A DNA stretch of 64,000 nt from Lepidurus packardi (taxonomy: Eukaryota; Arthropoda; Branchiopoda; Notostraca; Triopsidae), in contig JAKZAN010000001.1 of the NCBI GenBank assembly GCA_023053545.1, positions 5,848,565 through 5,912,564 on the forward strand, given 5' to 3'. Positions 43,687-57,400 of this stretch are shown here, piece after piece. The notes beneath the pieces are model-generated. The model was not told the DNA's origin. It did not search any database and saw nothing but the letters and a program-made list of their open reading frames with translations. Both the position numbers and the translations under genes were made by a program. The number at the start of each line of letters is the position of its first letter. Positions within the stretch are counted from its first letter, which is position 1.

Positions 43687-46600
43687 CCTGAAAGAATGGG
43701 AAAAAATAACAAAAGAATAATCTTAACGTGTCATATTTTTCTTTTTTGTTCGTAGTGAGTCAAGGTTAATTAAGTCAAAATGAAAGATGGGTTCTGATAA
43801 AACTCGTTCCAGTTGCCCAACCCTAACTTAACCGCCGAGAAAGAAAAAAGCTCCACCCTAAAATACATAGACATTGTTACAAAGAGTAATAATAAAGCCA
43901 CCCAAAAACAACCAACGCCCTATTAGAATAATGTCAAGCTCCCTTGATGGTAAATATATACAACCCGTCCGCTTGTTACGCTTATGGAAGTTGTGAAGGG
44001 GGACACAATTTGAAAGTGAAATTGAAAGTCATTCAAGATTTATCGGTGCTGACAAACGTACCAAAAAAAGGTGTCTGGTATCCTGACAGACCTAAAATTA
44101 AACATTAAAACCTTCCCTGGATTCAAATTTTAACATTCAACTTTTCAACTTCCATCTTGAACGGTTCTTTCCGTTATGGAGGCCATAAGGAGCCCTCCTG
44201 TTACGAAGATATATCACGTCTACGTTTTATGTTTTTGACTTTGCCGCACAGAGGGGGTCAACGCGCTTCCTTTTCGGTCGTTCATCCTTTCTGGTTCACC
44301 TACAACTCGGTCAATCATACGATTAAACTGTTACTATAGCGTTGAAAAGGCTTCGAAGCCAAACCCCAATAACCGCTCATTGACTTGCCACGCAACTCTA
44401 CTTTCATTCAGGGTTGTATAGCAACTCATTGGCTTTCGATTTCATCTATAAAAGGATTTGGCAGTTGCGTTGTAATCGGTCAAAGTCGTTTTAACTCTCA
44501 CGAACTGAGTCAATTTTAAGAACGTTTAAACACATATAAGCTCATATGGCAACCCAATAGAAACATGCACTTAAATCGATGTTAGAAGATATAGGGAAAA
44601 ATACTTAATAAATTACCCAGGAGTAAGAGTTGACACTTACTTCGGGTTTGCCTTGAACTGAAATTAAGAGGAAATAGCAAGCACACACAACTGTTCGAGC
44701 CTTTTTCGACTATAAACTCACAGGCACCGGAGGGTCTGAGGGTTGAAAGCTTTCTGACTAGTAGTGGCCTCGGATCTTCCAACTTGTATTCTACCAAAGC
44801 ACTCCGTGGCACCTTATTATGACGTAGACTTAACTATTACCTGTTGCATAAAGTTTCGGTCTATGGGGACTTTTAGGAGATATGGCGGTGAGTGGCAAGT
44901 AATACAATCCAAACGATAACGGATGTCGTCAAACGATTATATCTCACTTTCACAAACTAATTCATTTGTAAAAAATAAAAAAATAAAGGGGCCTAGAAAC
45001 GTGTCTATATAAAGTACTTAAGGATTTTTTATGGTTAGAGGATTTGCAAACACAAACATGAAACTAACTTTTACTTTCAGTGCCCTGATGATTTGACTGA
45101 TGCGTTATTGGTCATCGAGGACCAGCTTTTCTTTTCCTTTACCTTGGAATCATATGTTCAATCCAAGAGGACTTTGGCACATTCGTGCTCATCCAAACCT
45201 TGGTACTTTCATCCAAGTATCCCACTGCAGGAGTACTTAGAAAAGAAGAATATGTGCTTAATTATACATGTCGAGGAGTTGGAGGATGGACAATAAGATT
45301 GACATTGGCGATAATGCACAAGTGCAAGCCTTGATCCCTTTTAAGGCTGCTGTTCTGCGAAACAGGTAGTTTTATTTCTTGAATCCTTTTCTTTGTTTTA
45401 TTGGCAATATGTTTTTTTTTTGTTATTTCTTGTTTCAGTTTTATTTTTGTTGTGCAAAAGTTGGAGTTCCTTCTGCAAAGTGTGCAAATTAACCATGGTG
45501 AGTAAACGTCATAAAACTCCGTTTTTGTTTCTTACGGTGGGTAACGACGGTGACAAAATATACAAAATGTTATAGTTAAAAAGACACAGTGTTGTGGAAA
45601 AGAAAGTGAAAGTCTTCCTTTTGGTGGTGATGATTTATTGCCACCTAGTTAAATATGTACAAAAAATCAAAAGGAGTTGGGAGGAAGTATGACGGAACGA
45701 GTGGGAACGACGATGAACGGGAGAAATCGGAGCTCAGGATGCGTTATAATCCTCCTTCCTTTGCATTATTGTGTAAATGTGTGCCAAAAACCGCATTTAA
45801 TTTACGAGGGTAAATAAGAAAGTGAGTTTATTGACAAAGGTAAACTTTATGAAGCGTATAATCAGGTAACCAGACTAGACAGTTAAGTTCACTTACGTGC
45901 TTTTTGTTCAAGGTTAGGCTGATCGGAAAATTCCCCTCTCCTTTACTCCCCTGTTGACTATCTAATGCGAAATCTTCTTACTAGATGGCCATTTCAATAA
46001 GTTTTAAAAAAAGTAAGGCGGGAAACTAACTTTCGTCAGCCGTACTGTAACGTCACTCCAATTTTATTTCACTGTGGTTATTCTCATTATTTAATTGTAA
46101 TTATTCTCATTATTCTCTTTCTCCTAATTACCGTCATCATTAGCTCATCACCCAAAAATAAAGGAACGAGTGAAGCAAGATTTAAAAAAAATATCGACAG
46201 GCGAAGAATTTTAATGATTTCTTCGTTTACAGAGGAGTTTCGTATATTAATTTAAGCATCCTTTATATTATTAAACAACCTTAGGTCTAACAGGAGAGAC
46301 GCTATGAGCTCTGCCAAGCCAAGTTGGTTTCCTGCGTTACACGTTTGATTGGACCATAATGTTATTTAGTGAAGACTTTTGCCGTCAGATGCTGTATCCG
46401 ACTGGTTCCTAGTTAATGAATTTGGCGCGGCTTCCCCTTCTTTTCCCCTTCTTCCCCGGCAGTGGTCGGTTTCAGTTGACGAAGCACAAACCAAACGGAA
46501 TGGGCGAATGGCGTGTTGACAGTTAAAAGTGCCTTGAACAGAAAGTGGATTTGCATTACATGGATTAACCGGTTTACTAAGGTAAATTAGAATTTATTTG

Positions 46601-47302
46601 TGTGATTAAGCTCCTGTCTTTAAGGAGTAAAATGACGAGATTTGACGTTGCTGGATTTAAATTTTGTGCCGTTTTTACCTTTGTTTGGAGAAAGAGGCAG
46701 TTAGCAGACGCCAGTTTTTCAAACATCAAAGATAGAAAATTGGGCTTTTATCCGTTGATAATTTCCTGTTAGCTCTCGAGTTGCAAGATAACTTAATATA
46801 TAGAACTAGTTGGTTTTTTAAGATCTACGAATTTCTAGCTTTGATAAGTTTAAAAGTAGTAATAGATTGCGGCTCTAGACATCTAAAGACTTTCGTTTTA
46901 ACGAACTTAGCTTAGGTAGTAGGTAAGCTTAACTTCACTGCGGCTTGTCGTCAAATAAATCTATTATTAATAGTGCTTAAACTTCTAAGTCAAGTAGCAA
47001 CGTAAATTTTCAGAACCCGACTGTTTTAAATAACGATAAACACAAACAGTTGCGTTTAGAAACCTCAGTCTGGCTACCCGAAAGGGTAGCCAAACCCGAA
47101 AAATACCCGAAAGGAGCCAAAGTGTCTTCCTAGGTAGTTTAAAGCTGTTTTATATGTACGTGTGGTCTACTTTCAGGTCTATTACGCCGCTTTCTACTGA
47201 ACTAATGGGAGTTTTTAGACTTCATTTGCAAAGTTTATTTCCCTACCTTAAAAGGAACTTATCTGAATTCAAATTGTAAGGACGCAGTCCAGGAAAATAT
47301 AA
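43687..47302. other. Large non-coding region upstream of DUF4789 and the tRNA
   Basis: A minus-strand 5'-UTR exon of the DUF4789 gene may end at a good donor (cccgaa/gtaagt) at 44641. A plus-strand TATA box is noted separately. Short frames near 44582-44812 (-) and 45093-45296 (+) lack recognisable features. The remainder is AT-rich and unannotated; part of it may be distal 5' sequence of the FRMD4 gene. Confidence 0.35.
44447..44454 (+). promoter_or_regulatory. Possible plus-strand core promoter (TATAAAAG)
   Basis: A strong TATAAAAG match lies ~30 bp before gtaatcggtcaaagtcg. No plus-strand coding exon follows closely, so it could serve a non-coding first exon of a downstream gene such as the FRMD4 gene, or be fortuitous. 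Confidence 0.3.
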
Positions 47303-47373
47303 GCATCGATGGTTCAGTGGTAGAATGCTCGCCTGCCACGCGGGCGGCCCGGGTTCGATTCCCGGTCGATGCA
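47303..47373 (+). tRNA. tRNA-Gly (anticodon GCC)
   Basis: This 71-nt sequence folds into a full cloverleaf. The acceptor stem GCATCGA pairs with TCGATGC and is followed by discriminator A. The D arm contains the A box (tggttcagtggtagaatgc), the anticodon loop is ctGCCac, and the T arm contains the B box ggttcgattcc. No intron is present and no CCA is encoded. A run of five T (acttttt) follows directly and serves as the RNA polymerase III terminator. It decodes GGC/GGU codons. Confidence 0.98.
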
Positions 47374-47375
47374 AC

Positions 47376-47380
47376 TTTTT
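47376..47380 (+). terminator. Pol III T-run terminator of tRNA-Gly
   Basis: Five consecutive T residues begin a few bases after the tRNA discriminator base. Confidence 0.8.
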
Positions 47381-50300
47381 ATTTCTGTATTTTTCTGTAT
47401 TTTTTGTTGAAAGTGTCTTCAGCAGTTCCAGTAAAATTGCATAAAAATTATTTTACCACTATTACTAATTTTACTTATTTTTGAAGCGCTTAGTTCAGCA
47501 TTTTAAATGTTTTTAATGCATTCAAATTTGTAAAATGCATTTTAAAACGAAAATTGAGAAGTTTTCTTTTAACGTAAACTAAAGTAAGCAAAAGCCCTAT
47601 AGAAAGTTTGGTTGCAAAAGGTATAGCTAGAAGGTATGGGTGAGGGGGTGGATTTCAACGAATGTTAATGGTAAGTGCGGGAATTTTGAAGTCCCATTTC
47701 TTGGGGCTAAGGAAGAAGACAATTGTCTTAAGTGATTATTTCCAAGAAAATCGGCATAGCAAATTTTGGGCTCATATGGTGAGCGTTGGCATGCATGTAT
47801 AAAACATATATACTGGGTTCTGAAGCCACTCAGCGTGATCGAATACAAGTACGCATGCTTCGAAATGTCAACAAGCGCGAAGCCTTTGGCGCTTTGCCAG
47901 CGACGCTCTCGGCGCCTGCTGCTATATGTGGGATGGGCGTCCCGTATCCCTTTTAGTCGACTTGATGTCAGCCATAAAAACAGTTGTGTTCATTTCGCGG
48001 TGGTGTCCCTCCATGGGTATTTTTTAAAATCTGTTGTTAATTCCTTCTTGGAATCTGATCGCCTTTAGATTCAGTGATCGTTTGATTCGTTTTCTCTTTT
48101 GAAAAAAATAACAAAAGAAAAAAAAGCGATCAAGGTAGTGGAGTCCCCATCGTTTGACTTGTGCCCTGAACGATTTTTCGCTTTCGTGATTCGAAAGTAC
48201 AGAAAAAAATTACTTAGATAATTTCTTAGAAAATTAGTTTTTTTTAGTATGATTATTATTTGCGAGTAAGGTAGAAGTAGAGGGATCAATGTGCGTTTGA
48301 GTGCCTTGTTCTATCAACCAAAGGAATAATTGAGTGGTGTTATACTTGGAATTGCGATGGGGAAAAGCAGCGTTGAAGTTAGTTCCTCAACCTGACCTTT
48401 GACCTCGGAAGGCGCTTTGGTAGAAGTTTCCTTCTCTGTAACGGGACTTGAAGACTTGAGAACTTGAGGGTCTCGACGACTTTATAAACACAAGTTAATT
48501 TGGGGAGTGAATGTAGTCTATGTAGCGGAAAATGCACATCACACAGGTTTCCATAGAAACTTGGCCCATGAATTCGTGATCCTTGTTACGTTGCCGTGTC
48601 AACTCACGACGTTTCTACCCGATCTTTAGCCCTCTCCCTTCTTTCTGTGTTTTCATGACTACCTAATGGCATGATCGACGAATATATCAATTAAGAAACA
48701 TGGGATCCGATCGATTAATATTCGAAATTTTCCATCGACTTAAGGTAAAGAAACAAAATTTTCTATAGTACTTTTTTTTCTTTATTTATTTTGTCATTAG
48801 TTAGCCTTTACTTTAAGAATCAATAGAAAAATTACATTAAAAAATATTCAAAAATTAATTGCTTTAATTAAAATTTTACTAAAATTTAATGTAAGATTTA
48901 CTGTAATAGATATATTTTTAGATCTGGTTTAAGAGCGCGTAATTTTAGTATAATTAAATGCAAGTTTATTAGAGTTTATTTATATGTTTATATTATTTTT
49001 TATATTGTCAAATTTTTCAAAATTTTATGTTTATCAAGTTTATTTGTACTTTTAAAGAACTTAAACTAGTTTAGCGCTCCGTAATTTTGCGAATTGTTGT
49101 TTGTGTGTGTTCCTGAAGCAATCTGCGAATTCCATTGAGCCATAGAAGTGAGGACTAATTAGGTGAAAATGTATACAAGTGACGTCATATCCCGGACGTC
49201 CTATTGTTTTAATAAGCTATCATGGGTTTATCATGTGACACCTAATCCGGGCGTCCCCTTTCGCTTTTTTTTATATTTTTTCTATTCCGGTATGTTCTGA
49301 AAAGAGTTGTTTTCCTTCTTTAGTTTGTAAACAAACCCAAACTGTTGATTTGAATATTTGCGTCAAAGTTTGACATGATCTTCAGTTGAAGGGAGACTGG
49401 GAATCCTTGGAATTTATGAATAAATACATAGGGATATGGGGCTAGAATGGGCGGAGCTATGAGTCCAGACCAAATCGTGAACTTGTTTGACTGGCGAGGG
49501 ATTTTTGTGATTAGATGACGAGAGATCGTGAGAAAACGCGAGTTTCGTGGGAGAATTTCCTAAGTTTCTGGTATTGGCGTTGTTTGGGTGTGAGAAGAGT
49601 AGTCCTTACTTTCTTTGACTGGCTGGCTATATGTGTTGCTTTGCTTATCGCTGCTACAAGTTAAGTTTGCATTCAGTTGTTGCGTACCAATTGAACTCCT
49701 CTGGATCAGAGCGAGAATAAACCTTGGAAAAACGAAAAAAAGTTACGAAAACGTGAGTTACTCGTGGCATTTCTTTGGTGGACTTGGCTTAATGGTCATT
49801 TGATATTTGGCAAGACAACAGATAAAGGGACAAGTCACATGCCAATGTTCCTTCTGGTGCCGGAATGGGTAACTTGATAAAAATAGTTTGAACAGCTGAC
49901 TTTTGAGCAACTTTCCAGTTCAGAGTTGCGTCTTTCAAGTTCCGATTTGAGAGATTTTAGACTCCACAGCGAAAGGCAGACATATTTAACAGGATTCATG
50001 TGATCGTTATGATGTTAGACATTGAAAGACTTGACACATTAAGATGTCAAACTAAACCCTTAAGTATAATATAAATCTCGAATTTCTAACACTTGAAACC
50101 TTTTTTTAAATTACGGAGCATTATTTAGCTATTGAAATGCAACCCCTTTCGACTTTTTATTTAATTAAACTGTACATTTTTCGAGTAATTTTCGAAGAAT
50201 TTAACTCGTAAACACGAATTTCCAATGTAAATTACTTTTTAAATTACAATAAATGAATTTTAGAATTACAAGAAATTTGTATAGAAATACTGTAATATTT

Positions 50301-51419
50301 TCTGTAGTCCCTCTTCACTTTTTTCACCAATTCGAACGCCGTTGTAAAATTTTCGTTGTAGGCTACAACTTCAGTCGTTTGTATCTTGAGTATCTCTTAT
50401 TGACATAACAGTACACACGACTAAATTGTAGAATGATGACATTTTTGCGTTAGAAGTCTATTCAATCTATGAACTAGAACTCGGTGCGCTAATTGGCTGT
50501 TTTCGTTCCATTTGAACGAGTTGAGGTCATGGTTATTTACCAAGAAAAACTCAGTATGTTGTCTGATATCCTTGGATGAAAAGTGACGCCTCTTTTGAGA
50601 AAGAGTTGGATCTATTTTTTATTTTATCAAAAAGTAAAAGTTTAGACGTGGGTGATAAAGGAAACCACATTCACGCACTAAAACATGCAATGTTTGATTA
50701 ACCAACAAACCACCGTTCGTGCTCCAGCATATCTATAACATTCACATGTAACGGTTTCAGCCCCCCCCCCCCCCCCTTCAGAGAGGAAGTTCGAGGAATT
50801 ACACATAAAAAAACGTAAATATAATAAACTCCCCACCTCCCTTTAGTGAATGTTGTGTAGAGCGGTTTGGTAAGAGCAGATCATAAATAAGCAAATTTTG
50901 AGTAAAGCAACAGCTGCCTATTTTAAGTTTTTACACGCATTAAGTATTACCATATGAGGGTTTCGATACGTTTCCGTGCTATGGTAGGTTTGTTGCCTTT
51001 GCAGCCGGTTTCTGTACCTCCATATGCGTGACACACACCTTGTCATTAACCAAAAAGGGCGCGACATGCTAGGGGGTTAAATTACATTAGTTTGAGCCGC
51101 AATGTTTTTTTAATAATGGAATATTTCGTATTCGCGTTCTCCCATTGGCTCCGTTTTGAACCCAAGTATGAGTTTTGAGGTAGTCATTTAAACCGCAGTT
51201 TGGTATGTTTTGAGGTTTTAACAATGAAATCTTCTACGGCTATTCCGAGCTTTCGAGGCTCGTGTTATGGGGGGTATGGGGGAGGCTATACAATGAATTT
51301 ATAGTAGACATACAACTGGTGTAGATATACATTTATTGGGTTGTTTGTCGAGGGTTTGGTGTGATTTGTTATGGTTTGTTTAATAAGTTTTTTTTGGGGT
51401 ATTTCCTGTGAATCGGCAG
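47381..51419. other. Non-coding region upstream of the first recognised FRMD4 exon
   Basis: No gene is supported in about 4 kb. It includes a poly-C run near 50760-50777 and AT-rich stretches around 48770-49080. The first recognised FRMD4 exon opens directly at an AG acceptor (cggcag at 51414-51419), so non-coding or alternative first exons of that gene probably lie in or before this region. Confidence 0.35.
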
Positions 51420-54400
51420 ATGATAGATGGGCGGCGAGCAGTCATTGTACTGCCTGATGAGCGACAGTTGGAAATTCTGGTACAACCCCGATTGACTGGA
51501 GCGGATTTGACTGACATTGCGGCCTCCCATGCGGGTGTGCGAGAGAAGGAGTATTTTGGATTAGCCTACGTTGATGACACGTAAGTTTTTTTTTATTATT
51601 TAATTGATTTCTATTTCCGATCAATTCAGTATTTTAAGTTTTCATTTTATTTGTGTATTTTCCGGGCAATGAAAGTGAATATTTTTCCTTTTCCAGGCAA
51701 TTAAAGACCATAATATGTGTTGGAATTTACATTGGCAGGTTTTGAGTTGTTTTTCTTAAAGGGATGTTTTGCTAAAGATTTCTTTTAAGAGCATACACGC
51801 CTTTCTGGTAAGGAAAAAAGAAATAAGATAAGCTTCTTCGTCTGAAGTCTAGAGTTCATGCTGTTCTGCTGTCTGGTTAGTTGGCGCGTTAATTAACACA
51901 GCAGTTTAAGTCGAGATATATTAACTGTTTTTCACAGTCGGTGTGCGAGTCAAAAGCAAAACAGCTTTTGAGAGAAGCTATAGTTAGCTTGTTAAGGTTG
52001 CAAGGCATCCAGAGACGGAAGCAAGAAGCAGTGGACTGGAGCTATACTTGTTTTCATACTCGGCAGTCTACTGTTGTTGAAGTTCCTTCTCTTCCTTGAA
52101 TGTGATCTACAGCACTTGCAGCAGGGGGATGACGAATGAGGCCATACAAGTAGAGCTAGAAGCACGCTGGAAGTAAAAGTAAAGAAACTGTATAGGGTAA
52201 CAGGCGGTGCCCGTCACCTTTTTTGCCAAGAGTCCTGCCCTCTAGACAGTACACTACAGTCCATATGACGCCGAAGGGGATATGGGTTCTTGCCTAAGGG
52301 CTTCTCGTTCTCGCCTGGCGAAAAGAAGGGGAAAGGTATAAGCACTGTTAGGAAAATTTACCCATGTCTAGTCGAGCTTCTTAATGAGTTTTGCTTGTTT
52401 ACCTGATACTGTTATGACGAGTTCATTAGCTTGATTGTCTTATTATTTTTGCTGTCGTCTATTTCGTATGTAGGGGCCATTACGCATGGCTGCAACACGA
52501 CCGGCGCGTGTTGGACCATGAATTCCCCAAAAAACCTCCGCCGATGGTAATTGGGTCTCTGTATCCAGATAAAAGCAAACATGTGGTCCTCTACTTCCTG
52601 GTCAAGTAAGTCTTCTATTCAACGTAACGATTTTTTTCTACTCAATATAACGATAAACGGGTTCAACCGGAGTATTGCAATTGCCCGATATAGAAAAAAA
52701 TACTAAATCCATGTTTCTAACGCAAAGCTATTTTTATGATTAAATTATAGTCGTGTTTCGGATGCTTATCCTAAACATTTATCTTATTGACTAGAATTTG
52801 ATCATAAAAATAGTTTTGCGTCAAGAAACATGGATGTAGTTATGTTTTTCATTACTTACTCATATTAAGTTATGTGTGAATTCAAAACTTGTAAGATGTT
52901 ATTACAGAAAGATGCTATTGCGTGTCTTTTCAAATTGCAGATTCTATGTGGAGAGCATTACTTCGCTTCGAGATTCTCACACGGTGGAACAGTTTTACTT
53001 GCAAGCCCGATCCCTTATTTTCAAGGTAAGTTCGTCACTTGCATTATAGATGGCAGCTCTGCTAACATGTCAGATCTTGTTTCAAGTCTTCCGGATGAGA
53101 AAATTCCAGAGAAGGGGTTTTTTAAGTGTTGTATGCGGTTAGGAATGTAGGGATTCTTTTTAAGTAGCTAAGCTGTTATATTTTAACGATCCCAAGGCAT
53201 TTCGAGGTGATGACGGTTAAAAACGCGTCTTAGTCGTTTATTTATAAATTTTTTATGTTCAGAAGCGTTCGTTAAAAAATTGTCGCAACATGCGCTGAAC
53301 TCGAAATGATTATCAACTTAACAGCTCTTGTAGGTAATATTAGGCTCATTGTTTAGCTAAAGCGAGAGGTAATAACAAAAGAAGAAACTAAATATCAGGC
53401 AGAAAAGATTATGTTTCGTAAAAAAAAAAAATATTTGCATATGAAGTGAGGCGCCTGACTTTTTTTGGAATATCGAACTACTTGAAAAGGGAACTGAGAT
53501 GTCGTAAGTTGCCCATTTTCTCGGGGCAAAGGTGAAAGTCTTACGTAGTGATCTGTTTATGAATCTCGTATTCTGTGCGAGTGCTTGTAGGTCTTCCTTA
53601 TGCTCGTTTTACTGTTAGGAAACGACTCCAGCCAGTTTCATACCAACTACGTTGATGATCATGGGAAATTTCGCATTTTTGCGGCTAATTTTGTAAACAA
53701 GTTTTTTCCCGAGCTGGATCGTGTTTTGGTTTCGTAATCGTATTCTCACAATGAACGCTACTCACTATTCTTTTTGCGTTTTTAAGGCTTGGTTAATCAG
53801 TAAGATAACCTGTTCCATAATGTCGCAAACATTAAAGAATCTCTGCTGGAACTCTTTCAAAACTTCGTGTATCTTATCTCAAACATTCTTTCATTAACGT
53901 ATCAATACTCGTACAACTTTCAGATAAGATTTATCATAGCTTCCAACCTGTTCTCTTTGCACAAATACTTTTGTTATCGCAAATCTTTCTTAGGCAAACA
54001 ATTTGAAGCCGAGACGGGAGTGTATTTTATGAGTTTTTAATCACATTTTCATAATTGCGAAGAGATTTGGTGTTGGCACAGGAAGATACAATTGCCTCTC
54101 ATATGTATATGTGAGCGTTGGTTGTGGTCTGCTGTAGGCTATTCGACTCAGCATCCTTTGTATCTGCATCTGTTGCACTTGGCCATGAAAACTTTTTAAT
54201 AGTTCCGTCTTAGCTTCGGGAGTCGAAGTTAGAGTCCCGAGTTTGGTCCTTCAGCGCCGCCCAGGGCTTTATAGAAGCATACTTTGATTTTGTCTGTGGC
54301 GGTGGTTAGTCGAGTCCAAGACACTCAGGATTTCCCGCCCTTTTTGGCGTTTTTACCTGGACCCCAAAGGTAAAGGCACTACAGAACCCCGTACAAGTTG

Positions 54401-57400
54401 GTCGTGTTATTGCCGGAGGTAAGAAGGAGAATTTCGTAAGTTGTTCTTCAGCTTCTTCTCGCTTTTAGCTGCCTGGCAAAACGAAAACTTACTGAGCGAA
54501 GGCTAGTGGCAAGTAAGAAACACCTTCGGGACCATTGTCCAGCTCCCTCTCTTCCCGGAACGCTCGCTTTTCGTCAAATCCTTGCAGCTTTTTGCAACTT
54601 GAAGTTGTTAGTTGCAGCTATAGATCCGTCGTGCTATCTTGAAGTACTAGAGTGATAAGAAAGTGAACGTGGGATGGAAGACTTTTGATTACCGTTTAGA
54701 TTTTTTTAGATTTGACTGGCTTCCTATCAGTCTGTGGTGGAGCTGAGTCAGAGGTTGAAGGTGTCAAGTCTTCGGACATAAAAACGGGGAGGGCTGAACT
54801 TGAGAGTCTGGAGGGATTTTTAGACTTTTAAGCCAATCAAGTGCTCGTGAGTTTGTTCCTTTAGGATCTTTTTAATAGCATGAAGTGCCTAGGAACGTAG
54901 TGGGCCAGGTTGTGGATAGTGGAACTGTCTTCAAGTGAGTTATTCTAAAAAATCTTCCAGTAAAGGGTGGTAGCCTAACGGGAATTTATGCCTAGAAGGC
55001 CGCGGGCTTTTAACCGTGCTTACGCTTAATTTGTTTTATTACAGTCATTTTATAAGTTCGGAAACTTGAAACAAATGAAAAAGCTGTCTCTCACGTTACT
55101 AGGGCACATAATGCCGAGGTTTGGAGAGCATGAAATGTGTGAAACGTGACGTCACGTGCCGTGATTCACTCTGTTTGCTCTTTTTACCATTTCCCCCGCA
55201 CGTTTTTGCACCGGAAGATCCATTGTACCTTATTGTACATACCAAGAGGACAATAGAGCGTCTTTGCAGCGATAAAGGCTCTTTTAGGAGGTATTGTTGG
55301 AGGCAAGTCTTTGGCAGTCATTCAAAAAAGGGGAATGTTACCGTAGGTTCATCCATTATACATGGAAAAGGGGTACGAAATGGTTGGCACAAAGATTTTC
55401 ACTTGCTGTGGCTATGAATGGACATTCCATTCATTGCTAAGGTATTGCCGAAGAAAATTTCAGAGCCCGCTCCTGGTCTTTAAAGTTGCTATCCCACGCT
55501 GTGGGAAAAGCTTATCCATATCCGGACACTTGTCAGATATTTCATAGCATTCGAGTGCTCTCTGGTGTGCTTCTTTTTATAATCTTGCCACTTCTTGGAG
55601 TTTGCTTTTGTTCCTTTTCTGAAGTTCGGAGCAAAAAGGGGATGAAGGAACTTGTACATTTGACAAACAATGTCAGAAACATATGAAGAGAAAGGTCCTT
55701 TGTAACGTACTGTGTGGTCTGGGTGTGCACTCTAATTGGTTTGCATTGGGTTACGTCGACCACATTGCCCCTCTGAAGTCTAGGAATTTTAGAGGTTAGT
55801 GTCATTCGAAACCAATCCTCAAGCCTGTCATTTCCTTGTCCGCTAGCCACTCTTACCTGTAGGGGCAGAGGTTGGCCAAATCTTTGCATATATAAGTACG
55901 ATTAACAGTGGTTGGGAAGCTTAACTTGAACTCAACGTGTCAAAAAAAAGAATGTTTTTGACAAGTTGATCGAGTTGTTTAGCTGTAAGGCGAACTTATA
56001 AGCTAGTGTGCTTGCTAACATCACTTCGAGTAAATATTTTCCAGATTAGCTTGAACTAGCTTAGCCCCAGCATTCTCGGTTCCAAGTTTGATGTTTCAGT
56101 CGTTTTTCGTTTCAAATTTGCATTGTTGAGCTGGCAACGCACGGGACTATTCTGGCTTTTGCAAGTTAGGTATTGTTTTTCTTTTTGTGCACCTTCGTTG
56201 GGGAGTTTCTTTAAGAAGTTAATCTACAAGTAAAGATGTTGCGATTCCGCTGAGACTCCTTAGGAAGTTGTTTTCATTTCCCCCATGAGCTAGCTTCTCG
56301 GAAATCTAAGGCTCCCGTCAGCTACGGCTGACAAGCTACTTTAAGCTTTCTTTCAAAACTTCTCTAATAAAGCTTGTTTACTTCCTAAGTTCCCACTCAT
56401 TGAAAGAGAACTTCATGCGCTTTTGAATAAGAAAACCTTCGCTGAAGCTTTGCTATGGGGATGAAATCGAACATTTTCCCACCCTCTGCAAGGTCCATAG
56501 AGTTACTATAGTAAATCTGTGCCAGCTCCCTAACCGTGCCTTGCAACGATCAAATTTCGAACTTTTTGACTCCTGTTACGCTAACCATTGCTGCTAGAAA
56601 AGCTGGTTGGCCTAAACAACACTGAATGCAATTGTATGCTTAATCTGCTGCATAAGCTGTCCGATATGCTCACACCTACTCCCTTATCAGAATGCAATAA
56701 CGTGTCTGGAATGCTGTTTTGTCTCAAAAGGATACAGCACCCCTCATAATTAAGCTTTTAGTTTAAAGGCATGAATCTGAATGCCTTAATTGCTTTGCCT
56801 GGCAGCTATTCGCAAATTTGAAAGCTTTCTCTATCTCCTTCCTTCCTTATCTGCGCTACTTGTCTTTTTCAAAAGAAGGAAGAACAAAAAAACGATAGGG
56901 TTTAAGGAAGGGCTAGATATCGTACTGTGCGTAAAGGGAAGCTGCATCTGAAAACCTTTTGACAGACAGGTTTTCCGAGTTGGCCTTCTGTCAAGTGTAT
57001 CCATGCGTCGCATTATTGTAGGAGTGCAAAAGGGGGTGAAATGGCAAATGAGAGGGAAACCCTTAAATGCATTCCGAAGCACTAGCACAATTGATTACAG
57101 GCCTGGAGAACAAGAGCATTAACACATGCCTTTTCTTCTGCCTGTCTGGAGATGGACCAGCCCTCTTTTCCCACGCCATCCTTCATTTCAACGCATGTCT
57201 CCTCTTTTCAAAGCAACAATAGAGAGAATCAATCAATACCGAGCAAACTTGCAAGTTTGGTTGATTAGAAGGATACAATACCTATAAAGAAAATTCCATG
57301 GTGAACTTTGAATGCCTTGAAATAATCTTGAATTATCCCCCGAAATCTATAAGGGTCATTTCATTTACTGGGAAAAGATCGTGTTTCGTACGACTTTGAG

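Noticed and set aside
44582..44812. Minus-strand frame beginning MPRSALVEYKLEDPRPLLVR
   Set aside because: More likely part of a 5'-UTR exon of the DUF4789 gene (a good donor lies at 44640); no protein family recognised.
45093..45296. Plus-strand frame after a tttcag acceptor-like site
   Set aside because: No recognisable domain, no convincing donor at its end and no partner exons.
50760..50777. Poly-C run as a possible telomere-like or origin element
   Set aside because: A single homopolymer with no repeat periodicity; it is a microsatellite and possibly of uncertain length.
54960..55020. Possible tRNA-like segment (gtggtagcctaacggg)
   Set aside because: No matching acceptor stem, anticodon arm or B box.
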